Origin: Corynebacterium sp.
GTDB lineage: Bacteria; Actinomycetota; Actinomycetes; Mycobacteriales; Mycobacteriaceae
DNA length: 64,000 nucleotides
Reading direction: 5' to 3'
NCBI RefSeq assembly: GCF_022712275.1
Contig: NZ_JALAGU010000037.1
Location: forward strand, 1-64,000
Position numbers and translations under genes: made by a program
Notes under the pieces: generated by a model
The model's database searches: none
Told to the model about the DNA's origin: nothing
What the model saw: only the letters and a program-made list of their open reading frames with translations
Shown here: piece by piece, positions 8,412 to 17,461 of the stretch
Layout: the number at the start of each line of letters is the position of its first letter
How positions within the stretch are numbered: the first letter of the stretch is position 1

Positions 8412-8858
8412 GTGCGTGACCGCGCACGGATGGCCAGGGCACTGGAGGTCGCGGCGTCCACCCCGGACGGTGATGTGCCGGTCGGTGCGGTGGTCTACGC
8501 TCCCGACGGCACCGAGCTCGCCGTGGCGACGAACCGTCGGGAGGCGGACACCGACCCCACCGCGCACGCCGAGGTCCTCGCCCTGCGGGCCGCCGCGGTC
8601 ACCCACGGGGACGCCTGGCGGCTGACCGACTGCACTCTCGTGGTCACCCTGGAACCCTGCGCCATGTGTGCCGGGGCGATGGTCGGTGCCCGGGTGCGCA
8701 CCGTGGTCTTCGGGGCGTGGGAGCCGCGGACCGGGGCCTGCGGCTCGGTGTTCGACGTGGCCCGCGAATCCCCGCTGCACGAACTGGAGGTCCGTGGTGG
8801 AGTGCTGCCCGACGAATGTGAGGATCTGGTCCGGGAGTTCTTCAGTTCCCGACGGTGA
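8412..8858 (+). CDS. tadA: tRNA-specific adenosine deaminase
   Basis: Converts adenosine to inosine at the wobble base of tRNA-Arg(ACG). Zinc-deaminase motifs are clear: the His ligand and proton-shuttling Glu in THAEVLAL and the Cys pair in LEPCAMCAGAM; VPVGAVV marks the start of the fold. The start is uncertain: GTG 8412 (VRDRARMARAL) gives an N-terminal extent close to the Escherichia coli enzyme, ATG 8430 is slightly shorter, and a TTG overlapping the previous gene is possible. About 148 residues, usual for the family. Confidence 0.88.
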   Translation: MRDRARMARALEVAASTPDGDVPVGAVVYAPDGTELAVATNRREADTDPTAHAEVLALRAAAVTHGDAWRLTDCTLVVTLEPCAMCAGAMVGARVRTVVFGAWEPRTGACGSVFDVARESPLHELEVRGGVLPDECEDLVREFFSSRR

Positions 8859-8936
8859 CCGGGCCGGAGTGTGTATTGTCGGCCACACCGGCCGGGCCTC
8901 CACCCCCGGACCACCGACTCTCCGAAGGGAACCACC

Positions 8937-9113
8937 ATGGGCATCGATGACCTGAAGAAGTACGCGGACAAGGCCAAGGGCGCCGTCTCCGACAACCGCG
9001 ACAAGATCGAGGGCGCCGCCGACAGCGCGATCGACAAGGTCGCCAAGGGTGACAAGGGCGACAAGGCCAAGGGCGCCGTCCGTAGCGGCCTGGACAAGCT
9101 GGCCGGAGAGTAA
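8937..9113 (+). CDS. Small MT0933/Rv0909-type putative antitoxin
   Basis: Highly charged 58-residue protein (MGIDDLKKYADKAKGAV, many Lys/Asp/Ala, heptad-like spacing) resembling the small actinobacterial family called MT0933-like antitoxins. A good ribosome site (CCGAAGGGAACC) precedes ATG 8937. No toxin-like gene lies on either side, since tadA is upstream and a tRNA gene downstream. Either it is an orphan or the antitoxin label does not describe its role here. CsbD-like stress proteins have similar composition and are the alternative. Confidence 0.6.
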   Translation: MGIDDLKKYADKAKGAVSDNRDKIEGAADSAIDKVAKGDKGDKAKGAVRSGLDKLAGE

Positions 9114-9150
9114 TTTCCGTTACCGACCCCGGTGCGTTATCCTGTTCCAC

Positions 9151-9237
9151 GGTGGCGTGTCCGAGCGGCCGAAGGTGCTCGCCTCGAAAGCGAGTGTTGT
9201 GTAATAACAACCGGGGGTTCAAATCCCTCCGCCACCG
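9151..9237 (+). tRNA. tRNA-Ser(CGA)
   Basis: Class II tRNA with a long variable arm. The acceptor GGTGGCG pairs with CGCCACC (9230-9236), the discriminator is G at 9237, and CCA is not encoded. The anticodon stem CTCGC/GCGAG encloses loop CTCGAAA, giving anticodon CGA (reads UCG). The T arm contains GGGGGTTCAAATCCC. TATCCT at 9138-9143 is a likely -10 element placing transcription start near the mature 5' end. Confidence 0.95.
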
Positions 9238-9248
9238 CCGGAAAAAAG

Positions 9249-9281
9249 AACCCCGGTACCGGATCCCCGGTGCCGGGGTTC
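9249..9281 (+). terminator. Strong hairpin terminator after tRNA-Ser
   Basis: AACCCCGGTACCGG and CCGGTGCCGGGGTT form a 14-bp stem (one G-T wobble) with a four-base loop, beginning 12 bases after the tRNA. No long T tract follows, as is common in actinobacteria. Confidence 0.8.
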
Positions 9282-9445
9282 TGACATGTCACCTGCCACG
9301 GGGGTGGGGAGGGGTGGTCAGAAACGGGCATTCTGCGGAGTGTACGGCTCTCACCTCGCTGTGATGCGGAGTTGTCCGACCCCGTTGCTACGGTTGTCTC
9401 CGGCGGAACAAGGGTGGACCACAGCAGAAAGAAGGTCAGGGCACA

Positions 9446-11458
9446 GTGCCGAAGCCGGTGGACAAGGGGACGACGTATGTCCCGGGGTTGGACGGACTGC
9501 GCACACTCGCGGTCACCGTGGTGATTCTCTTCCACCTGGGTGTCGGCGGCGTCCCCGGCGGACTGCTCGGAGTGGGTGTCTTCTTCACCCTCTCCGGCTA
9601 TCTCATCACCGCCAACCTCATGCGGTCCTGGGACCGGCGCGGCAACCTCGGCCTGAAGACCTTCTGGCTCCGCCGCTTCCGGCGCCTGGCCCCCGCGATG
9701 ATCGTCACGGTCATCGCCGTCCTCCTGCTCACCGTCGCCCTCGACCGCGGCGCACTGACCGACCGGGCCGGTGAAGGGCTTTCGACGTTCTTCTACGTCA
9801 ACAACTGGCACACGATCTTCTCCGAGGCGTCCTACTTCGACAACTTCGGCGGTCCGGGGCCGTTGGACCACATGTGGTCCCTGTCGGTGGAGGAGCAGTT
9901 CTACCTGGTCTGGCCGCTGATCCTGCTCGGGCTGCTGTTCCTGCTGCGCAGCCGCCGCACACTGGTGGCCTGGGCGACGGTCGTCCTCGCTGCGGCGTCC
10001 TTCGGGCTGATGTGGTGGCTCGCCACCGACGGTGCGGACAACACCCGTGCCTACGAGGGCACCGACACCCGTGCCGGCGGACTGCTGCTCGGCGCCGCCC
10101 TGGCCGTCTGGCTGGCGTCCCGTCGGTCCGCCGGGAAGTCGACGCAGCCCAACGGGCCCGCCGCCGCGGTCCTCGGACTGGTCGGTGTCGCCGGCATCCT
10201 CGCGATGGTCATCCTCGTCGACCAGGACGACATGTTCCTCTACCAGGGTGGCATCGCCCTGCTCAGCGTCGCCGCGGTGTGCGCGATCCTCGCGGTGCTG
10301 CGCCCCACCGGTGTGTGGTCGGCCGTCTTCGGTTGCCTGCCGATGCGGTGGCTCGGCGAGCGGTCCTACGGCATCTACCTCTGGCACATGCCCGTCATCG
10401 CCTTCCTCCCGGCCGGCTGGGTCCAGGACAGGCTGCTGCTCTCCCTCGTGCTCACCGCCGGTATCTCCGTGGTGCTCTCCGCCCTGAGCTGGAGGTACTT
10501 CGAGGACCCGGTCCGCCGCCACGGCGTGGTCGGTCCGGTGAAGGACTGGTGGGCCGAGTGGAAGCTCGACAAGGCCGTCCCGGTGAAGCGCCGTGGCCGG
10601 ATCCAGCGCTACGCCGGGGCCGGCTCCGGTGTGGTGCTCTCCGCCGTCATCGTCATCGGTGCACCCGCCGTCCTCGCCGACCCGGACGGCGGTGCGTCCG
10701 GCGCGTCCACCGACGGCACCGGCGGCCAGGCCATGGAGGTCGAGAACGACGGCCCCGTCACCGCCGACGGGGCCGACGCCGCCGAGGCTGCGGCCGACGG
10801 CGTCAGCCAGATGGCCTGCACCAAGGTCATCCACGTCGGTGATTCGACCTCGCTCGGGATCTTCAACCCGGAGATGCTGCCCGACCCTGACGACGTCGGC
10901 GAGAACCAGTACATCGAGCACGGCGCGCCTGAGGTCGAGACCAGTGTCTTCGGTGGACGCAACACCACCGAGGGCTTCGAGGACTACCCGTCAGCGGTCG
11001 ATTCCGTCGCGGAACTGCTGACCTACGACCAGCCCGAGGGCACCTGCTGGGTCATCGGCACCGGTGTGAACGACGCCGCGAACGTCGCCGCCGGCGCGAA
11101 CTACGACGAAGAGACCCGCGTCCGCATGATGATGGACCAGCTCGACGGTCAGCGCGTCATGTGGTCCACCGCGAAGACCCGCATCGACGACGGCTACTAC
11201 GCCGACGCCAACATGCAGAAATTCAATGAGATCCTCGAGAACACCATGAAGGACTACCCCAACGCCGTCGTGTGGGACTGGGCCTCCGAGGTCGCCGACC
11301 ACATGGACTGGTTCCTCGACGGTGACGACGTGCACTACAACGCCGAGGGCAACGCCGCCCGCGGCCGGATGTTCGCCGCCGCCCTCGCCCGGGCCTTCCC
11401 GGCCGGCGGGCCGGACCCGGTGAAGGGCGGAACGGTCGTGACCTCCGGGGCCGAGTAG
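9446..11458 (+). CDS. Acyltransferase-3 / SGNH fusion, envelope O-acyltransferase
   Basis: Membrane O-acyltransferase (OafA type) of 670 residues. The N-terminal acyltransferase-3 domain has about ten hydrophobic segments, the start block GLDGLRTLAV and the catalytic-type His in ILFHLGVGGV. The C-terminal, probably extracytoplasmic SGNH domain (from about residue 455) has the Ser block HVGDSTSLG, Asn in GTGVNDAANV and the Asp-His pair in DGDDVHYNAEG, so its triad looks complete. Proteins of this kind move an acyl group across the membrane onto surface glycans or lipids. The MmpL exporter follows within 65 bases, so acetylation of a mycolate precursor, as described for TmaT of C. glutamicum, is a reasonable but unproven guess. 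The GTG start has GAAGG upstream. Confidence 0.85.
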   Translation: MPKPVDKGTTYVPGLDGLRTLAVTVVILFHLGVGGVPGGLLGVGVFFTLSGYLITANLMRSWDRRGNLGLKTFWLRRFRRLAPAMIVTVIAVLLLTVALDRGALTDRAGEGLSTFFYVNNWHTIFSEASYFDNFGGPGPLDHMWSLSVEEQFYLVWPLILLGLLFLLRSRRTLVAWATVVLAAASFGLMWWLATDGADNTRAYEGTDTRAGGLLLGAALAVWLASRRSAGKSTQPNGPAAAVLGLVGVAGILAMVILVDQDDMFLYQGGIALLSVAAVCAILAVLRPTGVWSAVFGCLPMRWLGERSYGIYLWHMPVIAFLPAGWVQDRLLLSLVLTAGISVVLSALSWRYFEDPVRRHGVVGPVKDWWAEWKLDKAVPVKRRGRIQRYAGAGSGVVLSAVIVIGAPAVLADPDGGASGASTDGTGGQAMEVENDGPVTADGADAAEAAADGVSQMACTKVIHVGDSTSLGIFNPEMLPDPDDVGENQYIEHGAPEVETSVFGGRNTTEGFEDYPSAVDSVAELLTYDQPEGTCWVIGTGVNDAANVAAGANYDEETRVRMMMDQLDGQRVMWSTAKTRIDDGYYADANMQKFNEILENTMKDYPNAVVWDWASEVADHMDWFLDGDDVHYNAEGNAARGRMFAAALARAFPAGGPDPVKGGTVVTSGAE

Positions 11459-11522
11459 CCGGTCCGGGATCTTTCCGGGTCTTCCTCAGCCTTCCCAGCC
11501 ATGTCGCCTAGGATGGTCGGCC

Positions 11523-14039
11523 ATGGCTACCTTCCTCTTCCGCCTCGGCCGCTGGTCCTTCCTCCACCGGAAGTCCGTTCTCGTGGTCTGGCTCGGCGTC
11601 CTCGTGGTGGTCGGTGGTCTTTCCACGGCGTTCCAGAAGGGGTACAACGACCTTTTCTCGATCGACGACGTGCCTTCCCAGCACGCCACCGAGATGCTGA
11701 TGGACAAGTTCCCCGGCACCAAGAATCCGATGGAGGACGCCGGGGTCACCCTCGTCTACCAGGCCCCCGAGGGGAAGACGCTCACCGACCCGGAGGTCGC
11801 GGCCGCAGTGGAGGAGTCCGTCGACGCGGTCCGCGACAACGTCTCCGCGTTGACCGATGAGGCCCGCGAGGAACTCACCGACCCGGTCACCGCGAACGAC
11901 GCCCAGACCGACCTGCTCATCTCCTCGGAGACGGAGATGGGGCTGTCGCAGCAGGTCGCCGAGGCGGACGCCGCGAATGTCGCCCTGGTCAGTGCCGACG
12001 GAACGACCGGCACCACCAGTTTCTCCTTCGACGTCGACCTGCCCGCGGACGTCACCACCGCTGACAAGGACGCGGTGAACGACGCACTGCAGATCGCCCG
12101 CGACGCCGGGCTGCAGGCGGAGGCCGGTGGCGCCGGCTTCGGCGACCCCATCGAGATCGAGCCGATCAGTGAGGTCATCGGCGTCATCGTCGCCTTCATC
12201 GTCCTGGTCTTCACCTTCGGGTCGATGCTGGCCGCGGGCCTGCCGCTGATCACCGCGCTCATCGGTGTGGGCCTGGGAGCGCTGGGCATCACCGGTGCGA
12301 CGGCCTTCGTGCAGCTGAACAACATCACCCCGGTGCTCGGCATCATGATCGGACTTGCCGTCGGTATCGACTACGCCCTGTTCATCATGAGCCGTTTCCG
12401 GGACGAACTGCGTCACGGCAGATCGAGGCCGGACGCCGTGGGTCTGGCGGTCGGTACGGCCGGTTCCGCGGTGGTCTTCGCCGGGCTGACGGTCGTCGTC
12501 GCTCTCGTCGGTCTGGCCCTGGCGAACATCGAGTTCCTCACCTACATGGGCTTCGCCGCCGCGGCCATCGTGCTCATCGCCGTGCTCGTCGCGTTGACGC
12601 TGCTTCCCGCACTGCTGGGCTTCGCCGGGGACCGCGTCTTCCGGAAGGACGCCGCCTTCGGTCGCGGTGACATCCCGGACAGCTCCCCGGCACGGGGACG
12701 CCACGGGAAGCGTCGGAAGCCGGATGTTCTCGCCCGACTGTCCGGACGGTTCGGTGGGACCTCGGGTGACGCGCGCAAGGCCCGCAATCCGTATGCGCCG
12801 ACATTGGGCACCCGCTGGGTGATGCTGATCCACCGTGCCCCGGGCCTGTTCGTGGTCATCGTCATCGCGGTCCTGGTGCTGCTGACCCTGCCGGCGAAGA
12901 ACCTGCAGCTCTCGCTGCCCTCGGACATGACCTCGCCGGAGTCGACGACACAGCGTAAGTCCGCCGAACTCATCGAGGACGGCTTCGGTGCGGGGCGGAA
13001 CTCCCCGCTGCTCGTCATCGTGGACGCCGAGAACGTCGACCCGGCGGCAGAGTCGCTGAAACCGCTGGTGGACGGTGGAATTGACCCGGCCCAGGCGTCC
13101 TTCGTGGTGATCAAGGACCAGTTGGGCAACAATGTCGGTGTGGAGCACTCGCAGCTCATCAGCGCGTCGGAGGACGGTACAACCGCGCAGATCCTGGTGA
13201 CGCCCACGACCGGGCCGATCGACGAACAGACGGTGCAGCTCATCGGCCAGTTGCGCAGTGAGCAGTCCCGGATCGAGGCGGAGACCGGGGTGGACATGGG
13301 TATCACCGGGTTCACTCCGATCCAGCAGGACGTCACCGACCGGCTGGAGGACGCGATGCCGGTCTACCTGGGGCTGGTCGTGGGTCTGGCACTGGTGCTG
13401 CTGCTGATGGTGTTCCGCTCGCTGATGGTGCCGCTGGTCGCGGCGGCCGGGTTCCTGCTCTCCATCGGCGCGGCCTTCGGCGTGACGGTGCTGTTCTGGC
13501 AGGAGGGCCTGTGGGGCCTCATCGACTCGCCGGGCCCGCTGATCAGCTTCATGCCGATCTTCCTCATCGGCGTGACCTTCGGGCTGGCCATGGATTATGA
13601 AGTGTTCATTCTGTCCCGGATGAGGGAGAGGTGGACCAAGCACTCTCACCAGGCAGTGGCTGACGGATCAGCCGGGAATTTCAACGCCGTCGAGGATTCC
13701 GTGGTCCGGGGATTCGGCATGGGTGCACGTGTGGTGACTGCGGCCGCGCTGATCATGATCGCCGTGTTCGCCTCCTTCATCGCCCAGCCGCTGCCGTTCA
13801 TCAAGGTCTTCGGTTTCGCCCTCGGTGCCGGCGTACTCTTCGACGCCTTTTTCATCCGGATGACGCTGGTGCCTGCGCTGATGTTCATCACCGGGCGTGC
13901 CACCTGGTACATGCCGAAGTGGTTGGATCGGATTCTCCCCACGTTCGACGTGGAGGGCGAGAAGCTGGAGAAGGCCTACGCCTCCGGTGCGATCGAGAAG
14001 ATGGATGATGAGCCGGTGAAGGACCGGGTGGACGCCTGA
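11523..14039 (+). CDS. MmpL-family RND lipid exporter
   Basis: RND transporter of 838 residues with the MmpL arrangement: one N-terminal helix, an extracytoplasmic loop of about 150 residues, five helices, a second loop, then five or six helices. Both proton-relay Asp-Tyr pairs of the family are present, GIDYALF (Asp about 283) and AMDYEVF (Asp about 691). In mycolate-containing actinobacteria these proteins flip trehalose mycolates or other envelope lipids. The specific substrate is not readable here. A cytoplasmic basic insert follows the first helix bundle (near residues 375-420). TAGGAT at 11509-11514 lies 8 bases before the ATG, consistent with its own leaderless promoter behind the acyltransferase gene. 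Confidence 0.88.
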   Translation: MATFLFRLGRWSFLHRKSVLVVWLGVLVVVGGLSTAFQKGYNDLFSIDDVPSQHATEMLMDKFPGTKNPMEDAGVTLVYQAPEGKTLTDPEVAAAVEESVDAVRDNVSALTDEAREELTDPVTANDAQTDLLISSETEMGLSQQVAEADAANVALVSADGTTGTTSFSFDVDLPADVTTADKDAVNDALQIARDAGLQAEAGGAGFGDPIEIEPISEVIGVIVAFIVLVFTFGSMLAAGLPLITALIGVGLGALGITGATAFVQLNNITPVLGIMIGLAVGIDYALFIMSRFRDELRHGRSRPDAVGLAVGTAGSAVVFAGLTVVVALVGLALANIEFLTYMGFAAAAIVLIAVLVALTLLPALLGFAGDRVFRKDAAFGRGDIPDSSPARGRHGKRRKPDVLARLSGRFGGTSGDARKARNPYAPTLGTRWVMLIHRAPGLFVVIVIAVLVLLTLPAKNLQLSLPSDMTSPESTTQRKSAELIEDGFGAGRNSPLLVIVDAENVDPAAESLKPLVDGGIDPAQASFVVIKDQLGNNVGVEHSQLISASEDGTTAQILVTPTTGPIDEQTVQLIGQLRSEQSRIEAETGVDMGITGFTPIQQDVTDRLEDAMPVYLGLVVGLALVLLLMVFRSLMVPLVAAAGFLLSIGAAFGVTVLFWQEGLWGLIDSPGPLISFMPIFLIGVTFGLAMDYEVFILSRMRERWTKHSHQAVADGSAGNFNAVEDSVVRGFGMGARVVTAAALIMIAVFASFIAQPLPFIKVFGFALGAGVLFDAFFIRMTLVPALMFITGRATWYMPKWLDRILPTFDVEGEKLEKAYASGAIEKMDDEPVKDRVDA

Positions 14040-14122
14040 CGCGGGCGTAGTGTGGGGTGTACCACACATTCCGGGCCGGGTGCCCACCATCCGGCCCCAC
14101 CACACCCCAGGAGTGCAGCCTC

Positions 14123-14818
14123 ATGTCTCTTCTCCTCATCGTCGGGTACGGACCCGGCAATTCCCGGTCCATCGCCCACCGTTTCGGCCGCGAAGGCTGG
14201 AAGGTGGCGCTGGTCGGACGCAACACCGAACGCCTCGGTACCGGCGTCGCCGAACTCGGGGACGCCGGTACCGAGGCCCATGCCTTCGTCGGGGACGCCT
14301 CCGACCCGGCGTCCATCAGTGACACGGTCCGTGAGGTACAGGCCCGGCACGGGCCGGTGTCCGCGGTCGTGTTCACCGCCTACCGCTCCGTCATCGTCGG
14401 GGACGTGCTCTCCGATGACCCGGACACCGTCGGCCGGGTCTTCGATATCGGCGTGTCCGGCCTGGTCAGCACGGTGCAGGCCACACTCGACGACCTGAAA
14501 TCCCAGCGCGGGGCGGTGCTCGTCGTCAACGGTGCCCTCGGCCTCCGGGACGACCGGAAGGACGCCTACGCGGTCTCCTTCGGCGGCGACGGCGTGGCCC
14601 TGGAGTGCGCCGCCAAGACGAAGCTCGTCGGACTGCTCGCCGCGCGGTTGCGTGGTCAGGGCGTGTACGCCGGTGAGATCGTCGTCGACGGGACAGTCAA
14701 GGGCACCCCGGATGCAGGTCCGGACGCGATCGACCCCGGCGACGTTGCCGATCAGGTCTGGGCGATGTACTCGTCGCGGACGGAGGTGCACACCCGGATC
14801 GGTGGGGCGCAGGGATAG
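14123..14818 (+). CDS. SDR-like NAD(P)-binding protein
   Basis: Short-chain dehydrogenase-like protein of 231 residues. The nucleotide-binding start is LLIVGYGPGNSRSIAHRFG, and the following strands fit a Rossmann fold (VALVGRNTERL, AFVGDAS). The classical Tyr-x-x-x-Lys active site is not evident: the corresponding region reads FGGDGVALECAAKTKLV. It may therefore be a divergent or non-catalytic member, and the substrate is unknown. GGAG lies 11 bases before ATG 14123. It stands between mmpL and the convergent tgt gene with no obvious functional link to either. Confidence 0.75.
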   Translation: MSLLLIVGYGPGNSRSIAHRFGREGWKVALVGRNTERLGTGVAELGDAGTEAHAFVGDASDPASISDTVREVQARHGPVSAVVFTAYRSVIVGDVLSDDPDTVGRVFDIGVSGLVSTVQATLDDLKSQRGAVLVVNGALGLRDDRKDAYAVSFGGDGVALECAAKTKLVGLLAARLRGQGVYAGEIVVDGTVKGTPDAGPDAIDPGDVADQVWAMYSSRTEVHTRIGGAQG

Positions 14819-14830
14819 CTGCGCCCTGCG

Positions 14831-16171
14831 CTACCTCCCGCGCAGTTCCGGAGCCTTGTCCGCATAGTAGCGGCCGAGGAACTCGTCGCGGTACTCGGTG
14901 AAGCGTCCCTCCTCGATGGCGGTCCGGATGTTGCGCGTCAGCGTCATCATGAAGTTGATGTTGTGCAGGGTGCACAGTGTCCCCGCGAGGAACTCCTTCG
15001 CTTTGAGGAGGTGGTGGATGTACGCGCGGGTGTAGTGCTCGTTGACGTAGCCGCCGGTCTCCGCGTCGATCGGGATGAAATCCCGCTTGTGACGGGACGC
15101 CATGAGGTTCAGTCGACCGTCCAGGGTGTAGACACCACCACGGCGGGCCAACCGGGTCGGGGCGACACAGTCGAAGGTGTCCGCACCGGCGGCGATACAG
15201 GTGAACAGGTCATCCGGCTCGGAGATCCCCAGCATGTGGCGGGGCTTGTCATCGGGAAGCTCATCACACACCCAGCCGGTGATGGTGCCGAGGTTCTCCT
15301 TCTCCAGCGCGCCACCGATACCGAAGCCGCCGAAGCCGCGGCGTCCTTCCTTCTCCGCCTCTGCGGACAGCTCCACGAGACCGCGGGTGGCCTTGCGCCG
15401 CAGGTCCTCATACTGCGCGCCCTGCACCACACCCCACAGTGACTGCAGCGGGCGGTGCGTCCGCTCGGTGGTGAGCCGGTCGTGCTCGACGAGACAGCGA
15501 CGGGCCCAACGGTGCGTCCGCTCGACGGACTCCTCCTGGTAGCGGCGGGTGTCGACCAGCGTGGTCAGCTCGTCGAAGGCGAACATGATGTCCGCGCCGA
15601 GACCGTGCTGGATCTGCATCGACTTCTCCGGGGTGAAGCGGTGCATGGAGCCGTCGATGACGGACTTGAAGTCCACACCGTCCTCGTCGACCTGCGCCAT
15701 CCGCTCCTTCTTCGCGGCGCGGATATCGGCGTCGGTGAGGTTGGCGACGTCCATCGCCAGCACCTTCTTGAAGCCCACACCCAGGCTCATGACCTGGAAT
15801 CCGCCGGAGTCGGTGTAGGTCGGGCCGTGCCAGTTCTCGAACTCGGCCAAGCCGCCGGCGGTGTCGACGATGTCCTCGCCGGGCTGCAGGTAGAGGTGGT
15901 ATGCGTTCGACAGGATCGCCTCTGCGCCGGTGGAGCGGACCTGCTCCGGGGTCAGCGTCTTGACCGTGGCCTTCGTGGCGACCGGGATGAAGGCGGGAGT
16001 GTGGATGTCGCCGTGGGGGGTGTGGATCACGCCGGTGCGGCCGTGGACCGGGGCACCGTCCACCTCGCCGATCCTGGTGCCGAGATCGAAGGTGGTGTCG
16101 GTGGGGAAGGCCGCCGGGGAGGTCTGTTCGGGCGCCGGCTTCGAGGCAGGCTCGGACGCAGAGTCAGTCAT
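14831..16171 (-). CDS. tgt: Queuine tRNA-ribosyltransferase homologue lacking the zinc cysteines
   Basis: tRNA-guanine transglycosylase family, 446 residues from ATG 16171. Bacterial enzymes exchange guanine 34 of His, Asp, Asn and Tyr tRNAs for a 7-deazaguanine. Key regions are present: TDSGGFQVMSLG with the first catalytic Asp, and the nucleophile region TFDCVAPTRLARRG. The usual CxCxxC zinc site is absent: residues 371-379 read ETGGYVNEH, putting Thr, Gly and Asn where Cys is expected, while the fourth ligand His (about 403, in CTLHNINF) stays at the normal 26-residue distance. The fold is otherwise full length. gluQRS, which acts on queuosine tRNA-Asp, lies 4.7 kb away. TAGACT (16180-16185) is 8 bases before the start. 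Confidence 0.85.
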   Translation of the reverse strand: MTDSASEPASKPAPEQTSPAAFPTDTTFDLGTRIGEVDGAPVHGRTGVIHTPHGDIHTPAFIPVATKATVKTLTPEQVRSTGAEAILSNAYHLYLQPGEDIVDTAGGLAEFENWHGPTYTDSGGFQVMSLGVGFKKVLAMDVANLTDADIRAAKKERMAQVDEDGVDFKSVIDGSMHRFTPEKSMQIQHGLGADIMFAFDELTTLVDTRRYQEESVERTHRWARRCLVEHDRLTTERTHRPLQSLWGVVQGAQYEDLRRKATRGLVELSAEAEKEGRRGFGGFGIGGALEKENLGTITGWVCDELPDDKPRHMLGISEPDDLFTCIAAGADTFDCVAPTRLARRGGVYTLDGRLNLMASRHKRDFIPIDAETGGYVNEHYTRAYIHHLLKAKEFLAGTLCTLHNINFMMTLTRNIRTAIEEGRFTEYRDEFLGRYYADKAPELRGR

Positions 16172-16430
16172 GGTTGACCAGTCTATCCGGCGAGGGCCCC
16201 CGGACCTGACCGCGCCGGCTACGACCCGGGAGGTTGTTTCCGGGCCGTCGGACCACCCGGTCGAGTCGTTGCCGGCGCCTCTCTGGTGCCAGGTCGAGTG
16301 CCTCAGGGTGGACAGGTCCGCTGAACCCACCCTGCACCACCCGACCTACGGGCTCTCGGCCTGAGCGCGGGTACCGTAGCTACCCTCGGGGAGGACAATC
16401 ACCCCCTCGTCAAGGAGCACCAGGTACAGC

Positions 16431-17456
16431 ATGACCACCCGCACCGCACGCCAGATCGTCCTCGCATCCCGTCCGGAAGCGGCACCCGGCCCGGAGCATT
16501 TCCGCACAGAGAACGTCGAGCTTCCCGAACTCGCTGACGGTGACATCGAGGTCAAGGTCCACTACCTCTCTCTCGATCCGTACATGCGCGGCCGGATGAG
16601 TGACGCGAAATCCTACGCCGCACCTGTTCCCGTCGACGGCATCATGGAGGGCGAGACCGTCAGCGAGGTCGTCGCCTCGAAGAACCCGGACTTCACCGAA
16701 GGTGACCGGGTGCTCTGGCGCACCGGCTGGGTGGACGCCGCCGTCATCCCCGCGGCCAAGGTCCACACCGTCCGCAAGGTGCGGACCTCCGGTGCACCGG
16801 AGACCACCGCACTCGGCGTCCTCGGTATGCCCGGATTCACCGCCTGGGCCGGTATGAAGTTCATCGGCAAGCCGCAGGAGGGGGAGACCGTGGCGGTTGC
16901 CGCGGCGTCCGGACCGGTCGGGTCGATGGTCGGCCAGCTGGCCAAGCTCGCCGGGGCCCGCGCCGTGGGCATCGCCGGTGGTGAGAAGAAGTGCGCCTGG
17001 GTCAGTGAGGGTATCGGCTTCGACGCCGCCGTCGACCATCGTGACCCGGACTTCTACCGGAACCTCAGGACCGCCTGTCCGGACGGGGTGGACGTCTACT
17101 ACGAGAACGTCAGCGGTCCGGTGTGGGACGCGGTGCGTCCGCTGCTCAACCTGTATTCGCGGGTGCCGGTGTGTGGGCTCGTCGCCGACTACAACACCGG
17201 TGGCCTGGGAGACCATGACCGGCTGCCCGCCACGATGAACACGATCCTCACGCAGAGTGTGCTGGTCCGTGGGTTCATCCAGACGGAGTTCGCCGAGCAC
17301 TACGACGAGTTCCTCGACGAGATCGGCCCGAAGGTCGCCGACGGCACCATCGTCCACAAGGAGGACATCGTCGAGGGCCTGGATAACGCTCCGGAGGCCT
17401 TCATCGGTCTGCTCGAGGGGAAGAACTTCGGCAAGCTGCTGATCAAGGTAGATTAA
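16431..17456 (+). CDS. NADP-dependent medium-chain oxidoreductase, CurA/PTGR type
   Basis: Zinc-free medium-chain reductase of the 2-alkenal/leukotriene B4 12-hydroxydehydrogenase group, expected to use NADPH to reduce alpha,beta-unsaturated ketones or aldehydes. Signatures: LDPYMRGRMSD near the N-terminus, MPGFTAWAGM, and the cofactor block VAAASGPVGSMVGQLAKL followed by GIAGGEKK. Length (341) is normal. The ribosome site AAGGAG is 11 bases before ATG 16431. The MOSC gene starts 5 bases after its stop, so the two are probably co-transcribed. Confidence 0.88.
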   Translation: MTTRTARQIVLASRPEAAPGPEHFRTENVELPELADGDIEVKVHYLSLDPYMRGRMSDAKSYAAPVPVDGIMEGETVSEVVASKNPDFTEGDRVLWRTGWVDAAVIPAAKVHTVRKVRTSGAPETTALGVLGMPGFTAWAGMKFIGKPQEGETVAVAAASGPVGSMVGQLAKLAGARAVGIAGGEKKCAWVSEGIGFDAAVDHRDPDFYRNLRTACPDGVDVYYENVSGPVWDAVRPLLNLYSRVPVCGLVADYNTGGLGDHDRLPATMNTILTQSVLVRGFIQTEFAEHYDEFLDEIGPKVADGTIVHKEDIVEGLDNAPEAFIGLLEGKNFGKLLIKVD

Positions 17457-17461
17457 CCGTC

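Noticed and set aside
11508..13649. 713-codon antisense frame over mmpL, and similar ones at 9137-10921 and 25378-27339
   Set aside because: Arg/Gly/His-rich shadow translations with no ribosome sites; the opposite strand has clear membrane-protein and transporter motifs.
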